A stretch of 21,164 nt of DNA from positions 1 to 21,164 of IMG/VR virus record IMGVR_UViG_3300033553_000352; one strand, given 5' to 3'. Below, piece by piece: positions 7,101 to 15,512 of the stretch (its first letter is position 1; every line of letters begins with the position of its first letter). The notes beneath the pieces are model-generated. The model was not told the DNA's origin. It saw nothing but the letters and a program-made list of their open reading frames with translations, and did not search any database. Source of the stretch: a virus. The translations under genes were made by a program, and so were the position numbers.

Positions 7101-9147
7101 TACCAAATTGCTTTCTATTAACAAAGAATTGAAAAACTTTATCGTTAACCTTCCAATTTACCGCATCCGTTTCAACCATCGTTTCTACTTCCTTTTCATA
7201 TTCCTCCATAATGAATAAACAGTGGCGTTGGTAGGCTTTAGTTTTTGCCCCTTTTATATCGGTATTGAAAACCTGTTCTGAATCCAATTGGTTTCCTTCT
7301 ATATCAAGTGGATTAAAAGTATCACTACCAGTATCGGCTTTAGTGAATATTACGCTCTCTAGCTCAGCCTTATTCCTATCAGAATATTTTTTCAAATAAG
7401 CTTCTATTATAATTTGCTTACTTGTTTCGGCTCTACTTTTTGCTAATCTAGATTTATCAACTCCAACTTCATCATCTACATATCCAGTACAAGTGAATTC
7501 TTTAGCTTGAGGATTTTCCCTAATTAATATCAATGAAGCTTCTATACTCCTTTTGTTATTCCGGTCTAAGATATTTCGCATATCTGGAAAGGATTCTATA
7601 AGGTTTCGCATTTTCAAATCATCATTCGAACCACCTTCAAATTCATCCGTTAAATTTACCGTGTAGCTTTTACCGCTATCAAAATAAAAAGTTGGTCCAC
7701 CCCTCTTGCTAACTTTCTCTTTGTACTTTACGTTTTGAGGCTCTGGTTGAGTGAAATTGATTAAGTTGAAATATCCTATCGTGTCGCTATTCTTTGGGGC
7801 AAGAGTGTATTCTATTTTCATACCTCTACTAACTTGCAGAATTGTAATTATTTCGCTTCCTTGGTCGCCTGAAGAATATCTAGTTGAAACCGCATCTACA
7901 TAAAACTCTTCGCCTGTGGGGTGGTAGAAAATTTTAAATCCTCTTTTGATATTAGTTGTTCCGGCTATCGTAATTGTTCCTTGTCGGGTGAACGGCAAAT
8001 ACATATTACTCTCCACCATATACCTTAAATCTTCTAAGGCTTTTTTATACATATTACTATTCCCTTTAATCTTCGTGAAGTTCAAATAATTGCTTACTTG
8101 AATGTTCGGTTTACTTCCCCAGATTTCCGCATACTCTTCGAAAAATACTGAAGTAATATAAGCAAAGATTAAATTTTGCTCTCCTAAAAATGAACCTTTA
8201 GGAATAATTTGAAACCAAGAAAAAACTTGTCCATCATACCAATTTAAATCATCGCTCAAAACCTCATCGTCAAATATCCTTCTAACCTCCGGTAATTTCG
8301 TCCAACCGTTATAATCAAACGGCTCTTTTCTGACAAAAAAGTAATATTGGTCTTTTACCGTATCTCCATAGAATTGCAACCAAGGTTCTTGAACTACTTT
8401 ATTTATGTAGTTTATTAAGCTTCCCTGCGCATAAGCAATTGACGCATCGTTTACACTTTGACTTAGTGAGTATTGGTCGGCCACTAGTTTCACTATTTGC
8501 CATATCCCCACCGCTTTCTTTTTCTCTATTCTCGTGATTGACCTCTTTATGGGTTTTTCCTTCTTTTCGGTTTCTGTTTCGCTTTCTGAGATTAATGATT
8601 TTCCGATTTCCGTTTGCCATTCGTCTTTTATTTTTTTAACAGTTTCTTTTACTTTCTTCCGGTCTAATTCTGAAAATAATACATAGCTATTTTCATCGGT
8701 CTTTCCGGCTTTTTGGGCGTTCAATAAATCTAGTACCCTAACTTTATTATAATCAAAGTGGTGCATTTCTAACTTATTGACGCTCCCTAACCAACGTAAA
8801 CCGTATTTGGCTGCGATTGGTTTTAGCTTCTTATAAGTATCATATTGCCCAGTTCGCAAGAACATTTCCTGCTCTTCATCGTAAACATAGATGTCTATTG
8901 CTAATCCGTAATTATGGTAACTACTGCCCGGTTTGGCAGCTGGTATCTCGCTTATTCCGGTAGCGTATGCTGAAAATAATTGAGATTGAAGGTCAAAGCT
9001 TCTATAACCAGAATAAATCCAAACTGGTATTCCTGACTCTTCGCAGTCGAAAATAAATTTTGTGAAGATAGTCCTAACTTCAGGGTGAAGCGTGTTTATT
9101 TCGTCAGTATTATTGGCGCTAGCGTTTTGTAAGTTCCTAGTTCTCAT
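7093..9147 (-). CDS. Baseplate hub protein fused to M15 peptidase and OmpA-like domain
   Basis: 684 residues with three parts. (1) Residues ~20-145 are a zinc D,D-/L,D-peptidase of the M15/VanY-Ply500 type: SGYRS at 46-50, SSYHNYGLAID at 75-85 (H78 and D85 as zinc ligands) and EMHHF at 127-131 (E127 catalytic, H130 third ligand). This would cleave peptidoglycan stem peptides at the tail tip. (2) A charged linker, ~160-212, leads to a beta-rich hub region, ~215-445. It ends with QGTITIAGTTNI, FKIFYHPTGEEFYVDAV and ITILQVSRG, typical of gp27/gpD-type hub C-terminal domains. (3) Residues ~485-640 resemble an OmpA C-terminal peptidoglycan-binding domain: a long helix, then FTCTGYVDDE, then RLAKSRAETSKQIIIEAYL. 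TAA of the upstream gene and the ATG here are adjacent (TAAATG). The first two parts are well supported and the third is moderately supported. Confidence 0.85.
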   Translation of the reverse strand: MRTRNLQNASANNTDEINTLHPEVRTIFTKFIFDCEESGIPVWIYSGYRSFDLQSQLFSAYATGISEIPAAKPGSSYHNYGLAIDIYVYDEEQEMFLRTGQYDTYKKLKPIAAKYGLRWLGSVNKLEMHHFDYNKVRVLDLLNAQKAGKTDENSYVLFSELDRKKVKETVKKIKDEWQTEIGKSLISESETETEKKEKPIKRSITRIEKKKAVGIWQIVKLVADQYSLSQSVNDASIAYAQGSLINYINKVVQEPWLQFYGDTVKDQYYFFVRKEPFDYNGWTKLPEVRRIFDDEVLSDDLNWYDGQVFSWFQIIPKGSFLGEQNLIFAYITSVFFEEYAEIWGSKPNIQVSNYLNFTKIKGNSNMYKKALEDLRYMVESNMYLPFTRQGTITIAGTTNIKRGFKIFYHPTGEEFYVDAVSTRYSSGDQGSEIITILQVSRGMKIEYTLAPKNSDTIGYFNLINFTQPEPQNVKYKEKVSKRGGPTFYFDSGKSYTVNLTDEFEGGSNDDLKMRNLIESFPDMRNILDRNNKRSIEASLILIRENPQAKEFTCTGYVDDEVGVDKSRLAKSRAETSKQIIIEAYLKKYSDRNKAELESVIFTKADTGSDTFNPLDIEGNQLDSEQVFNTDIKGAKTKAYQRHCLFIMEEYEKEVETMVETDAVNWKVNDKVFQFFVNRKQFGNE

Positions 9148-10599
9148 TTAGTCTAAATCTTCATTTATATCTTCTTCCTCTACATCTTCAACCTCATAAA
9201 TTGGTACGGTAAATTCCGTGCGCTTTTCTCCATAGTAAGCAAATAAATCGCTATAACAAATTTCAATATTCGACAACCTACTCATCAAAAGGTTCATAAT
9301 AAAGTTCACATTTCTAGCTTCAGGATTAAAAAGCATATCAATCATTCCGGTAGTTATCAACCTATTTATTCCGGCTTGACCTCCTTCGGCTTGAACTATA
9401 TTTAGCGCATTATTACCATCCCCTCTATTCGGCAAATCTACGTTGCTGAATGCTGAGTTTGTATTATCTGGATTAGCAAAACTTTTAGTAAAAAAGTAAC
9501 TTCCATCCTCTATTAATAATTTCATACAATCTCTTCCTGATATGGATATTTCTGAGGAAGAGTTTTCAAACGAATTACTTATTTGATTTGAATCCACTAA
9601 TCCTATCATCTGCCAATCTCTATTTTGTAAATTAGAATGATTAACAAAAAAGTCATCCACATACTCTATTTCTTCGTGGTCGGAAAAAGAAATAAATATC
9701 AAATCATTTTCGGCTATTATATTTTTGAATAAGGCTTCTGTTCTATTGAAAGAATAGTTATCTGCAGTGGCGCTGAAATCCCTATCTCTCGCATTAACAT
9801 TATTCGTATCTACAGATTGATATCTTTTACCGTATGTATCTCCAAAATCATAAGATTTTCTAAATCCCATTTTATTTAGGATTTTCTTGAAAGCATAGTT
9901 TTCTTCGCTATCCTTATTGAATTTTAGATAAGCAGATTTTTCAGGGTGCCATATTCCTTCCGGCACTCCATCTGCCATATTGATTATCCCTTCTATTGGT
10001 AATAAGCTTATATTAAAATTGCCGCCTGATTCGGTTTGATTTATACTTAAGTTATCTATGAAAGGTGTTAAGTTGAAAAGTGAATTAGGATTAAAAACTC
10101 CATCTTCATTTAAACTCTTGCTCCATAACCAAACTAAAGGTTTTGGGCTTTGTCTTTTATTACTCCCAAAATTTGAGCTGCGATTATCTCTTTTAAAATT
10201 CTCCTTTATTATATCTTCATAAAAAACATTTTCCCTAATTATAAAACTAGATTCCGCACCCTTTTTAAACTCTATGACTTGCGTATTATCCGCTAACACA
10301 TTCCCTTGGCTGAAAAGAATATCCTTATCAACCTTAGTGGCATCCGCAAATAATATCATAGGAATAGGACAGGGCATACTAGGCTCTATCTGTTCGGCTG
10401 TAGTTATATTTAAGCTCAATCTACTTTCATCAGAATAATTCAAGAATATAAAATCACGGTTGGAATATCCACCTTTGCTTTTCTTTACGCCTAAAAAGTC
10501 CTCATCCGTCATACGGATTTTAAAAAACTTCCGTACTTCAGAAATTGGTGTTTTATATCCTAATTCTCCGTTATATTGTATCTCTATTATTTTACTCAT
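9148..10599 (-). CDS. Baseplate hub protein, N-terminal half of a split hub
   Basis: 483 residues starting at ATG 10599-10597 (MSKIIEIQYNGELG), preceded by GGAGGAA and overlapping the tape-measure stop by eight bases (ATGAGTAA). A TTG start 13 codons upstream would overlap the tape measure by 47 bases and is less likely. The region after the tape measure, together with SEISISGRDCMKLLIEDGSYFF and strands such as IDNLSINQTESGGNFNISLLP, resembles the 'G/SGRD...K.L' element of gp27/gpD-type hub proteins that form the ring under the tube. The C-terminus is acidic (EVEDVEEEDINEDLD), which may be a flexible tail. The following gene carries the other hub half, so the hub appears split into two coupled proteins. 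The hub assignment is inferred from pattern and position. Confidence 0.6.
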   Translation of the reverse strand: MSKIIEIQYNGELGYKTPISEVRKFFKIRMTDEDFLGVKKSKGGYSNRDFIFLNYSDESRLSLNITTAEQIEPSMPCPIPMILFADATKVDKDILFSQGNVLADNTQVIEFKKGAESSFIIRENVFYEDIIKENFKRDNRSSNFGSNKRQSPKPLVWLWSKSLNEDGVFNPNSLFNLTPFIDNLSINQTESGGNFNISLLPIEGIINMADGVPEGIWHPEKSAYLKFNKDSEENYAFKKILNKMGFRKSYDFGDTYGKRYQSVDTNNVNARDRDFSATADNYSFNRTEALFKNIIAENDLIFISFSDHEEIEYVDDFFVNHSNLQNRDWQMIGLVDSNQISNSFENSSSEISISGRDCMKLLIEDGSYFFTKSFANPDNTNSAFSNVDLPNRGDGNNALNIVQAEGGQAGINRLITTGMIDMLFNPEARNVNFIMNLLMSRLSNIEICYSDLFAYYGEKRTEFTVPIYEVEDVEEEDINEDLD

Positions 10600-12508
10600 T
10601 TCCTCCGGTATGGTAAGTGTTACCTCTCGTTGGGGCAACCGCTTTCGTTTTATCTTTAACTATATTTACATTAACGCTATCTTCGCTCATTGCTCCACTA
10701 AAGAATTGTAGAATTTGGTCAATCATACCTTGTGAACGGTTTCCAAAATCATTCATCGCTTCGGTTATCATCCCATATCCTGAACTAGCTTCGGTCATCA
10801 TAGTATCTTCGTCCAGCGTGGATTTTCTAGCTTTCATTCCGGCTAATCCTTTTCCACTAAGAAGTTTTTGAAAATCTCCACCTTTCATAGCTTTCTTATA
10901 CATTTCCATATCCGCTTCGCTTTCTGGATTGAAAAACGAATAAAGCAAATCATCTTGAGCCATTTCGTTACCTTCCGTCATACCTCCAGCCATTTTGAAG
11001 AACTCCGACATATATTCTGGGTTGTCTGAATTAAATCTAACTAAACGCCTTAAAGCTGCTGGGTCATTCGCTAAATCCGGTCTTGCTCTTTTTGCCGCTT
11101 CTAACTTTAACATCATCAAATTATCGCTTCCCCCTTCTCCTAATCCTTGTATGGTTTGACTTAAGAAATTTCCGGCTTTTTCTCCTTTTCCGGACAAGCC
11201 TACACTTTCGAATGCGGAAAGAATTTGTAAAGATGCGTCACTGTCCACGCTATCTCTTTTGGCTCTCTGAAGAGAAAGTATTGTATTTTGAGCTGCTAAT
11301 TTTTCTGTTAGGGTTGAAAGGTCGGTTTCCTTAAGTGAACTTTTTTCTATGGAAGTTAAAACGTTCAAAACGTTCATCGCTATTTCGGTGGCATCTTCTT
11401 GACCTTTTGTAAATCTCTCGAATTGGGAAAATTGTCCGGCATCACCTCCAAAAGCTTTCTTAAAGGCATCATCTTCTATCGTTCTTCCAACTAGGTCTTT
11501 TCCGGCTATTCCGCTTGCTAAGGCTTTTTCTCTCATCATCGCAGCAACGTCCGTATTTTTTAATCCTAAAGAACCAAAGTCAAATCTCCCATCCGCTCCA
11601 AGGTCACCATTTATATCCCTTAAGCTTAAGTTAGTTTGTGCGTTTGTTGCTCCTGAACCTCTAAAGGCTGAAACTGGCGCTAGTGCTTCCTCTAAGCTTT
11701 CACCGTGACCAATGGTTTCTTTTAGTATCATAGCCACTAGTCCGGCTATCGTGAAACCTTTAACCGCTCCGGTTAATGCTCCACCAGCTTGTAAACCTCC
11801 TTGTACGGTTCCCATTAGGTCACCACGTCCAGCTGAAGCTAAAGTTCCTCCAACCTCTCTGAATCCAAATTCACCATCATCCCCTTCTTGGTCACCGCTT
11901 CTTAGGTTTCTAATCCTAGCATTATTCGCTTCTATTTCCGATTGAAGTCTTGCTACTTCCTCTTCATCATCTGAACCTAATTGTTGTCGCCTTAATTCCG
12001 CATTCTGTTGAGAAAGTCCTCCAACTAAACCGCCTGACTTAAATTCTGCGTTATCTATTTGTCTGCGCTCTCTTTCGATTTTTGAATCTTGGGTCATTTC
12101 CTTGTAAATGTCCCGCAAGGTTTGGTTCATTTCTTTTTCAACCTCCAGAATTTCACTGTTTTCTAAGCCAGTTAATTCTTTTTGGTTTACTTGAAATTCT
12201 GCCTTATACTTATCAAAAGATTGTTTATTGATTTCACCGCTCTTGAACTTATCCTCTATTTCGGAAAAGTCAGAAACATTATTACTCCGCAAATCAGAGT
12301 AGTCACTACGAATTTGTTCTTTTTGGTGTCTAAGAGTATCATCGCCAATTTTGCCGACTGCTACTTTCTTTTCGGTTGAAGTTAAATCTGAAAGGTTGTT
12401 GAGTTCTGAAATATCCCTTCCAAGTTCTTGAGCCTTTTGTCTTAGTGAATCTAACTGATTCCCCAGTCCGTCATCCCTTCCTCTAATATTAATGCTAACA
12501 TCTGACAT
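10592..12508 (-). CDS. Tape measure protein
   Basis: 638 residues, placed directly after the tube and tail-assembly-chaperone ORFs and before the hub, the conserved position of the tape measure. Residues 1-210 are mostly coiled-coil or charged helix (repeated K/E/Q-rich heptad-like runs, e.g. ELRRQQLG and EEVARLQSEIEANNARIR). Residues ~218-268 are a small-residue/hydrophobic segment (GALTGAVKGFTIAGLVAMIL) typical of the membrane-active or folded central region. The rest alternates helix and Gly/Ser-rich linkers (KGEKAGNFLSQ, GLGEGGSDN). In the family it sets tail length and is released at infection. At about 1.5 Angstrom per residue, 638 residues predict a tail of very roughly 95 nm, an estimate only. 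The start at 12508 lies inside a 13-base palindrome region. It is short for a myovirus tape measure. Confidence 0.8.
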   Translation of the reverse strand: MSDVSINIRGRDDGLGNQLDSLRQKAQELGRDISELNNLSDLTSTEKKVAVGKIGDDTLRHQKEQIRSDYSDLRSNNVSDFSEIEDKFKSGEINKQSFDKYKAEFQVNQKELTGLENSEILEVEKEMNQTLRDIYKEMTQDSKIERERRQIDNAEFKSGGLVGGLSQQNAELRRQQLGSDDEEEVARLQSEIEANNARIRNLRSGDQEGDDGEFGFREVGGTLASAGRGDLMGTVQGGLQAGGALTGAVKGFTIAGLVAMILKETIGHGESLEEALAPVSAFRGSGATNAQTNLSLRDINGDLGADGRFDFGSLGLKNTDVAAMMREKALASGIAGKDLVGRTIEDDAFKKAFGGDAGQFSQFERFTKGQEDATEIAMNVLNVLTSIEKSSLKETDLSTLTEKLAAQNTILSLQRAKRDSVDSDASLQILSAFESVGLSGKGEKAGNFLSQTIQGLGEGGSDNLMMLKLEAAKRARPDLANDPAALRRLVRFNSDNPEYMSEFFKMAGGMTEGNEMAQDDLLYSFFNPESEADMEMYKKAMKGGDFQKLLSGKGLAGMKARKSTLDEDTMMTEASSGYGMITEAMNDFGNRSQGMIDQILQFFSGAMSEDSVNVNIVKDKTKAVAPTRGNTYHTGGNE

Positions 12509-12521
12509 CTAAAGTCTTTAG
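12509..12521. promoter_or_regulatory. Small palindrome just upstream of tape measure start
   Basis: CTAAAGTCTTTAG on the plus strand is a perfect 6+1+6 inverted repeat covering the last codon and stop of the second chaperone ORF and abutting the tape-measure ATG. It could form a small hairpin hiding the ribosome-binding region, or be chance. The stem is A/T-rich and weak. Confidence 0.25.
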
Positions 12522-12799
12522 TTAGTAATATCTGAAAAAGAGAAATTCTCAAAATCTGAATCGATTTCTTTTTGGGATAGTTTGGGAGTTGGAACTAATT
12601 CCGGCTCGTCAGATTTTTCGGTAAGTTCACGCATCATACGCTCTTCCTCATAATCCCTCGCCATATCCAAAAAGGTAGCACTACGGTGTTGTGCGCTACC
12701 AAATGGGATATTATATTTTTTACGCCAGTAATAATCTAAAGGAAAAGAATTATTCCAATGGATTATCTCATTCCGTATCTTCTCCTTCAGTTTGTTCAT
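12518..12799 (-). CDS. Tail assembly chaperone, second ORF (GT-like)
   Basis: 93 residues beginning MNKLKEKIRNEIIHWNNSF. The segment PLDYYWRKKYNIPFGSAQHR followed by FLDMARDYEEERMM resembles the short second ORF found between tube and tape-measure genes in many tailed phages, there often made by ribosomal frameshifting as the GT-type chaperone. Its frame overlaps the first chaperone ORF by 32 bases and is offset +1 (equivalently -2) from it, not -1. I see no canonical slippery heptamer in the shared stretch. Its own ATG at 12799-12797 is preceded by purine-rich AAGAAG, so independent, coupled translation is possible. A chaperone role in recruiting the tape measure is inferred from position and family resemblance. 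Confidence 0.7.
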   Translation of the reverse strand: MNKLKEKIRNEIIHWNNSFPLDYYWRKKYNIPFGSAQHRSATFLDMARDYEEERMMRELTEKSDEPELVPTPKLSQKEIDSDFENFSFSDITN

Positions 12800-13142
12800 C
12801 TTCTTGGTCGTACTTATATAAATCTTCGATTAAAGGCTTGAACCAAGGTATAAACTGTTTCTTGAAAGTATGTATTAGTTCCTTCGCTAAAATCGGTGAT
12901 ATGTCTCTCCAATTTTTTACTCCTAAGTCAACTTTTAATTCCGGTATAAGCACGGAAAGATAAGCAACGGCATCGGTAGTATCTAAGGCAAAATTATGGA
13001 TTTTTAAAGTACTCATCGACATATCGACATACTTTCCATTTGTGTACGCTATTTTAAAGGATTCAATATCCATTAATTGTCCAACGGTTGGGAAGGCTAC
13101 CAAATAAGCCTTCCCTTTCACCGTAATATTTTGTTTTTCCAT
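12768..13142 (-). CDS. Tail assembly chaperone, first ORF (G-like)
   Basis: 124 residues beginning MEKQNITVKGKAYLVAFPTVGQ. FPTVGQLMDIESFKIAYTNG and the ALDTTDAVAYLSVLIPEL segment are the recognisable pattern of the G-like chaperone preceding the tape measure in this tube-chaperone-tape arrangement. The C-terminal half is helical (LAKELIHTFKKQFIPWFKPL), ending in an acidic tail (DQEDEQTEGEDTE). The upstream tube gene ends at 13161 and the gap is 18 bases. The coding sequence contains a perfect 9-base-pair inverted repeat near codons 10-18. The stop lies 32 bases inside the second chaperone ORF. Chaperones of this kind are not in the virion. They coat the tape measure during tail assembly. Confidence 0.78.
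   Translation of the reverse strand: MEKQNITVKGKAYLVAFPTVGQLMDIESFKIAYTNGKYVDMSMSTLKIHNFALDTTDAVAYLSVLIPELKVDLGVKNWRDISPILAKELIHTFKKQFIPWFKPLIEDLYKYDQEDEQTEGEDTE
13090..13115 (-). promoter_or_regulatory. GC-rich hairpin inside first chaperone gene
   Basis: GGGAAGGCT and AGCCTTCCC form a perfect 9-base-pair stem with an 8-base loop (positions 13090-13098 and 13107-13115), within the first codons of the chaperone gene and about 45 bases after the tube gene stop. No U-run follows in the transcribed direction, so it is not a classical terminator. It may slow RNA polymerase, block exonuclease or modulate translation between the abundant tube and the scarce chaperone. It is also constrained by coding, so it may be chance. 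Confidence 0.35.
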
Positions 13143-13160
13143 TATTGAATTTAAATTTTA

Positions 13161-13646
13161 TTAAAGTGAGAACAAGATAGGCTCGGTGTAGTCAAAATCC
13201 ACGTTTTTACCGCTGATTTGTCCTTCCGATATATCAAACCCCTCTTTAGTAGAAAGAGCACCCCTAACTGATGCTAGTACCTCGTACTTGCCTGTTATGA
13301 TTCCGGTATCTGGGTCAATACTATCCTTTACCTTCTTCATAATATCAATCGTGATTCCTTCGTCCTGAAGAAGTACCGTGTTCACCCATTCCTCTAAGTT
13401 GTTAACCTTTCTCAGAATGGCTTTTTTAGTAAGTTCATCTTGGGCATCTAATTTGATTAGATAAAATCCACAGCTAAGGTTTCCTGTCCATCCTAGCGCT
13501 GGAAGTTCAGATGGGGTCAAACGCCCTATTCCTGTAACTTTTCCTCGCTGAAGGCTTTCGTTAACCCTAATGTTTTTCATTTTCCCAATAGCAATCCCAT
13601 TTACCTTTATTACGGCTAAGGGTGCTGTCATAGTTTTTTCTGCCAT
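13161..13646 (-). CDS. Tail tube protein
   Basis: 161 residues following the sheath gene, matching the usual sheath-then-tube order. The N-terminal PLAVIKVNGIAIGKMKNIRVNE and RGKVTGIGRLTPSELPALGW are the typical opening of contractile-tail tube proteins (a strand, 'G..iG...n' loop, then a beta hairpin). A central helix follows (KKAILRKVNNLEEWVNTVL), then a strand-rich C-terminus (SVRGALSTKEGFDISEGQISGKNVDFDY). Monomers stack as hexamers to form the inner tube through which DNA passes. Length is normal for the family (about 140-175). It starts at ATG 13646, ten bases after the sheath stop, and is expected to be abundant. Well supported by sequence pattern and context. Confidence 0.88.
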   Translation of the reverse strand: MAEKTMTAPLAVIKVNGIAIGKMKNIRVNESLQRGKVTGIGRLTPSELPALGWTGNLSCGFYLIKLDAQDELTKKAILRKVNNLEEWVNTVLLQDEGITIDIMKKVKDSIDPDTGIITGKYEVLASVRGALSTKEGFDISEGQISGKNVDFDYTEPILFSL

Positions 13647-13656
13647 TTCTTAATTA

Positions 13657-15261
13657 TTATAGGTTGGTGTCTAACATAAATCCAGTAACAAATAATTTGT
13701 TAATTGGGCCATTCGGTACATAGTTGTAATTGATTGCGTAACTTCCTTGAGAAAGTTCTACGGTTATGTTTTCCGATTTAATAATAAGCGTGCTCTCTCC
13801 ATCACCCTTACTAGATTTTGAAAGTAAATAACTCTCCACAAAACTTTTTACATCCTCTCTAGTTACTCTTCCTCTATTACCACCTACAAATAAAGGTCTT
13901 AGATTTAAAATCAATTCCTTATTTAGTTGCGCTCCTATACTCATTATAGAAATTTCAAAAGAAGTTCCATCAGGAAGTATTTCTTGGTTGCTGTTATTTT
14001 GAAGGGTGTTTATACCTTGGTTAACTACGTTACCCATTCCAACAACGTTCCGGCTATGTAGTACTCCAGCTTGAAGCGCTTTAACTCGCTCCTTAACAGT
14101 TAACTCGTGAATGAAGTTGTCTATCCTTAAGCTTTTGAAAGTAATTGGCTCTTCAGGCGCTAATCCACCTAATCTACCAGCTACGTTAGCAGCGTGATAA
14201 ATCGCTGGAAGTTCAATCGTTCTTCCGGTCGTATTATCAATTCTGAAATTTCCACCGTGAACTACTATTACTCTGGCGCTATCGTAAGATTTTGCCGTAT
14301 CCATTGAGAGTTGTAATTGAGTGTCGTCAATTCCGGCTCCAACGATTAAAAATTTATCAAATTCTGAATCAGTTAGAATATGGTCCAATATTTTTAGATT
14401 GCTTGCGTTTCCAGCATCCGCTCCATAATCGGTAGATAAAAAGAAAGTGTTCCCAAATTCCCTTACCGCTTCTAGGACTAAATCTAATGCTGCTGGAGTA
14501 TAAGTTTCAGTTCCACCTGTAGCTAATTTTAAAGATACTACGTCACCCGCAACAATTGCTCCGGCAACCGCTCCGCCAGTAGCTAATTTGAAAGCTTTGT
14601 TTAGTGAGTTATCGGTTTGAGCCCAAGTTATCAATTCTTCAATTGTACTAATTGAAGGTGATTGAGCTACTTTTACAGATTTAACAATTTCTTTGCTTAA
14701 TCTTCCGTAAATATAACCTCCAGTGGTTTCACCGCTATAAGTACCTTGGAAAAATTCTACTACGAATTTTGCTGGGTCTTCATCGCTAACTCTAACCGTT
14801 GCAGCATATCCTTTATAGATATCATCCGCAGCAGTATTTTTAACTCCATTTCCAACAGTTCCTTCGTTTTTAGCTATAAAGGTTACATTCCCTATTGCTC
14901 CAAAGGTTAAAGCTATTTTTGCCGCAGTAGTGTCTGCCGCTCTTACTATCGATACAGATTGTGGGGCACCTGCACCTCTAAGTGGGTTGAAGATATATTC
15001 CGAATAATCCCAGATTTCACCACCTTTCATAAAATTCCTAAAGTCGCTTAATCCGTCAAAGGAATAAACTGAATTCAAACCCTTAGCAAGCTCACCGTTT
15101 ATTCCGGCTCCACCGCCCCAACCAGCACCTTTTCCGGTATCGATTAAAAGGACATTACCGAATGGGAAATTGCTTGGCTTAATAGTAGTGGCTCCTTTAG
15201 TTTGGGCGTACACCCCTGGCTCCACTATTCTCTTGCTGCCGAAATTAACTTCTATGCTCAT
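13657..15261 (-). CDS. Contractile tail sheath protein
   Basis: 534 residues. The N-terminal RIVEPGVYAQTKG with GNVLLIDTG is the typical sheath start that threads into a neighbouring subunit. The conserved C-terminal region, ~380-534, contains FIHELTVKERVKALQAGVLHS, then NLRPLFVGGNRGRVTREDVKSFVESYLL and ELSQGSYAINYNYVPNGPINKLFVTGFML, matching the core domain of contractile tail sheaths. Residues ~115-260 (TTGGYIYG, SAGATGG-like Gly/Ala-rich strands) are likely the surface-exposed variable insertion. It sits in front of the tube gene and after the tail-terminator-like and neck genes. It is the reason to call this phage a myovirus type. Strong evidence. Confidence 0.93.
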   Translation of the reverse strand: MSIEVNFGSKRIVEPGVYAQTKGATTIKPSNFPFGNVLLIDTGKGAGWGGGAGINGELAKGLNSVYSFDGLSDFRNFMKGGEIWDYSEYIFNPLRGAGAPQSVSIVRAADTTAAKIALTFGAIGNVTFIAKNEGTVGNGVKNTAADDIYKGYAATVRVSDEDPAKFVVEFFQGTYSGETTGGYIYGRLSKEIVKSVKVAQSPSISTIEELITWAQTDNSLNKAFKLATGGAVAGAIVAGDVVSLKLATGGTETYTPAALDLVLEAVREFGNTFFLSTDYGADAGNASNLKILDHILTDSEFDKFLIVGAGIDDTQLQLSMDTAKSYDSARVIVVHGGNFRIDNTTGRTIELPAIYHAANVAGRLGGLAPEEPITFKSLRIDNFIHELTVKERVKALQAGVLHSRNVVGMGNVVNQGINTLQNNSNQEILPDGTSFEISIMSIGAQLNKELILNLRPLFVGGNRGRVTREDVKSFVESYLLSKSSKGDGESTLIIKSENITVELSQGSYAINYNYVPNGPINKLFVTGFMLDTNL

Positions 15262-15263
15262 AA

Positions 15264-15503
15264 TTATTTGTTTTTAGCTGTTTTGTTATTCTTTGGTTTT
15301 GAAGCAATTTTCTCCGCTTTTAACCTTTCTATTTTCTCTTGGGTAGATTCTTTCTTTGGTGCTTCGGCTCGAATTGAAAAATCATTCTTTAATAACTCGT
15401 ACCAATCTGACTCTTCCTTCTCAGCGCTTCCATATATCTTTTCAGCTACACGACTATCTCTGGAGGAAAATTTATACTTTTTGGAAAATTCTGCTATTTT
15501 CAT
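15264..15503 (-). CDS. Small basic hypothetical protein
   Basis: 79 residues beginning MKIAEFSKKYKFSSRDSRVAEKIYG, rich in Lys and Glu (C-terminus KIASKPKNNKTAKNK). No signal peptide, membrane helix or known motif is seen. It sits between the tail-terminator-like gene and the sheath gene with gaps of 9 and 2 bases, so it is clearly part of the operon. It may be a small tail- or neck-associated structural or assembly protein. The coding frame is well placed but the function is unknown. Confidence 0.65.
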   Translation of the reverse strand: MKIAEFSKKYKFSSRDSRVAEKIYGSAEKEESDWYELLKNDFSIRAEAPKKESTQEKIERLKAEKIASKPKNNKTAKNK

Positions 15504-15512
15504 CTTTCAGAT

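Noticed and set aside
7101-7124. TTG start extending the spike protein by 8 residues
   Set aside because: The ATG at 7100 gives the same ATGANTAA overlap as at the tape/hub junction.
8399-8620. A 73-codon minus-strand frame inside the hub gene linker region
   Set aside because: Highly basic with Asn/Lys/Arg runs and no start context; it is a shadow of the charged linker coding in another frame.
10600-10638. TTG start extending the first hub protein by 13 residues
   Set aside because: It would overlap the tape measure by 47 bases; ATG at 10599 has GGAGGAA beside it and a standard short overlap.
12660-12700. Imperfect inverted repeat (GGTAGC...GCTACC) inside the second chaperone ORF
   Set aside because: Six base pairs only, with a bulge if extended; too weak to support a regulatory role.
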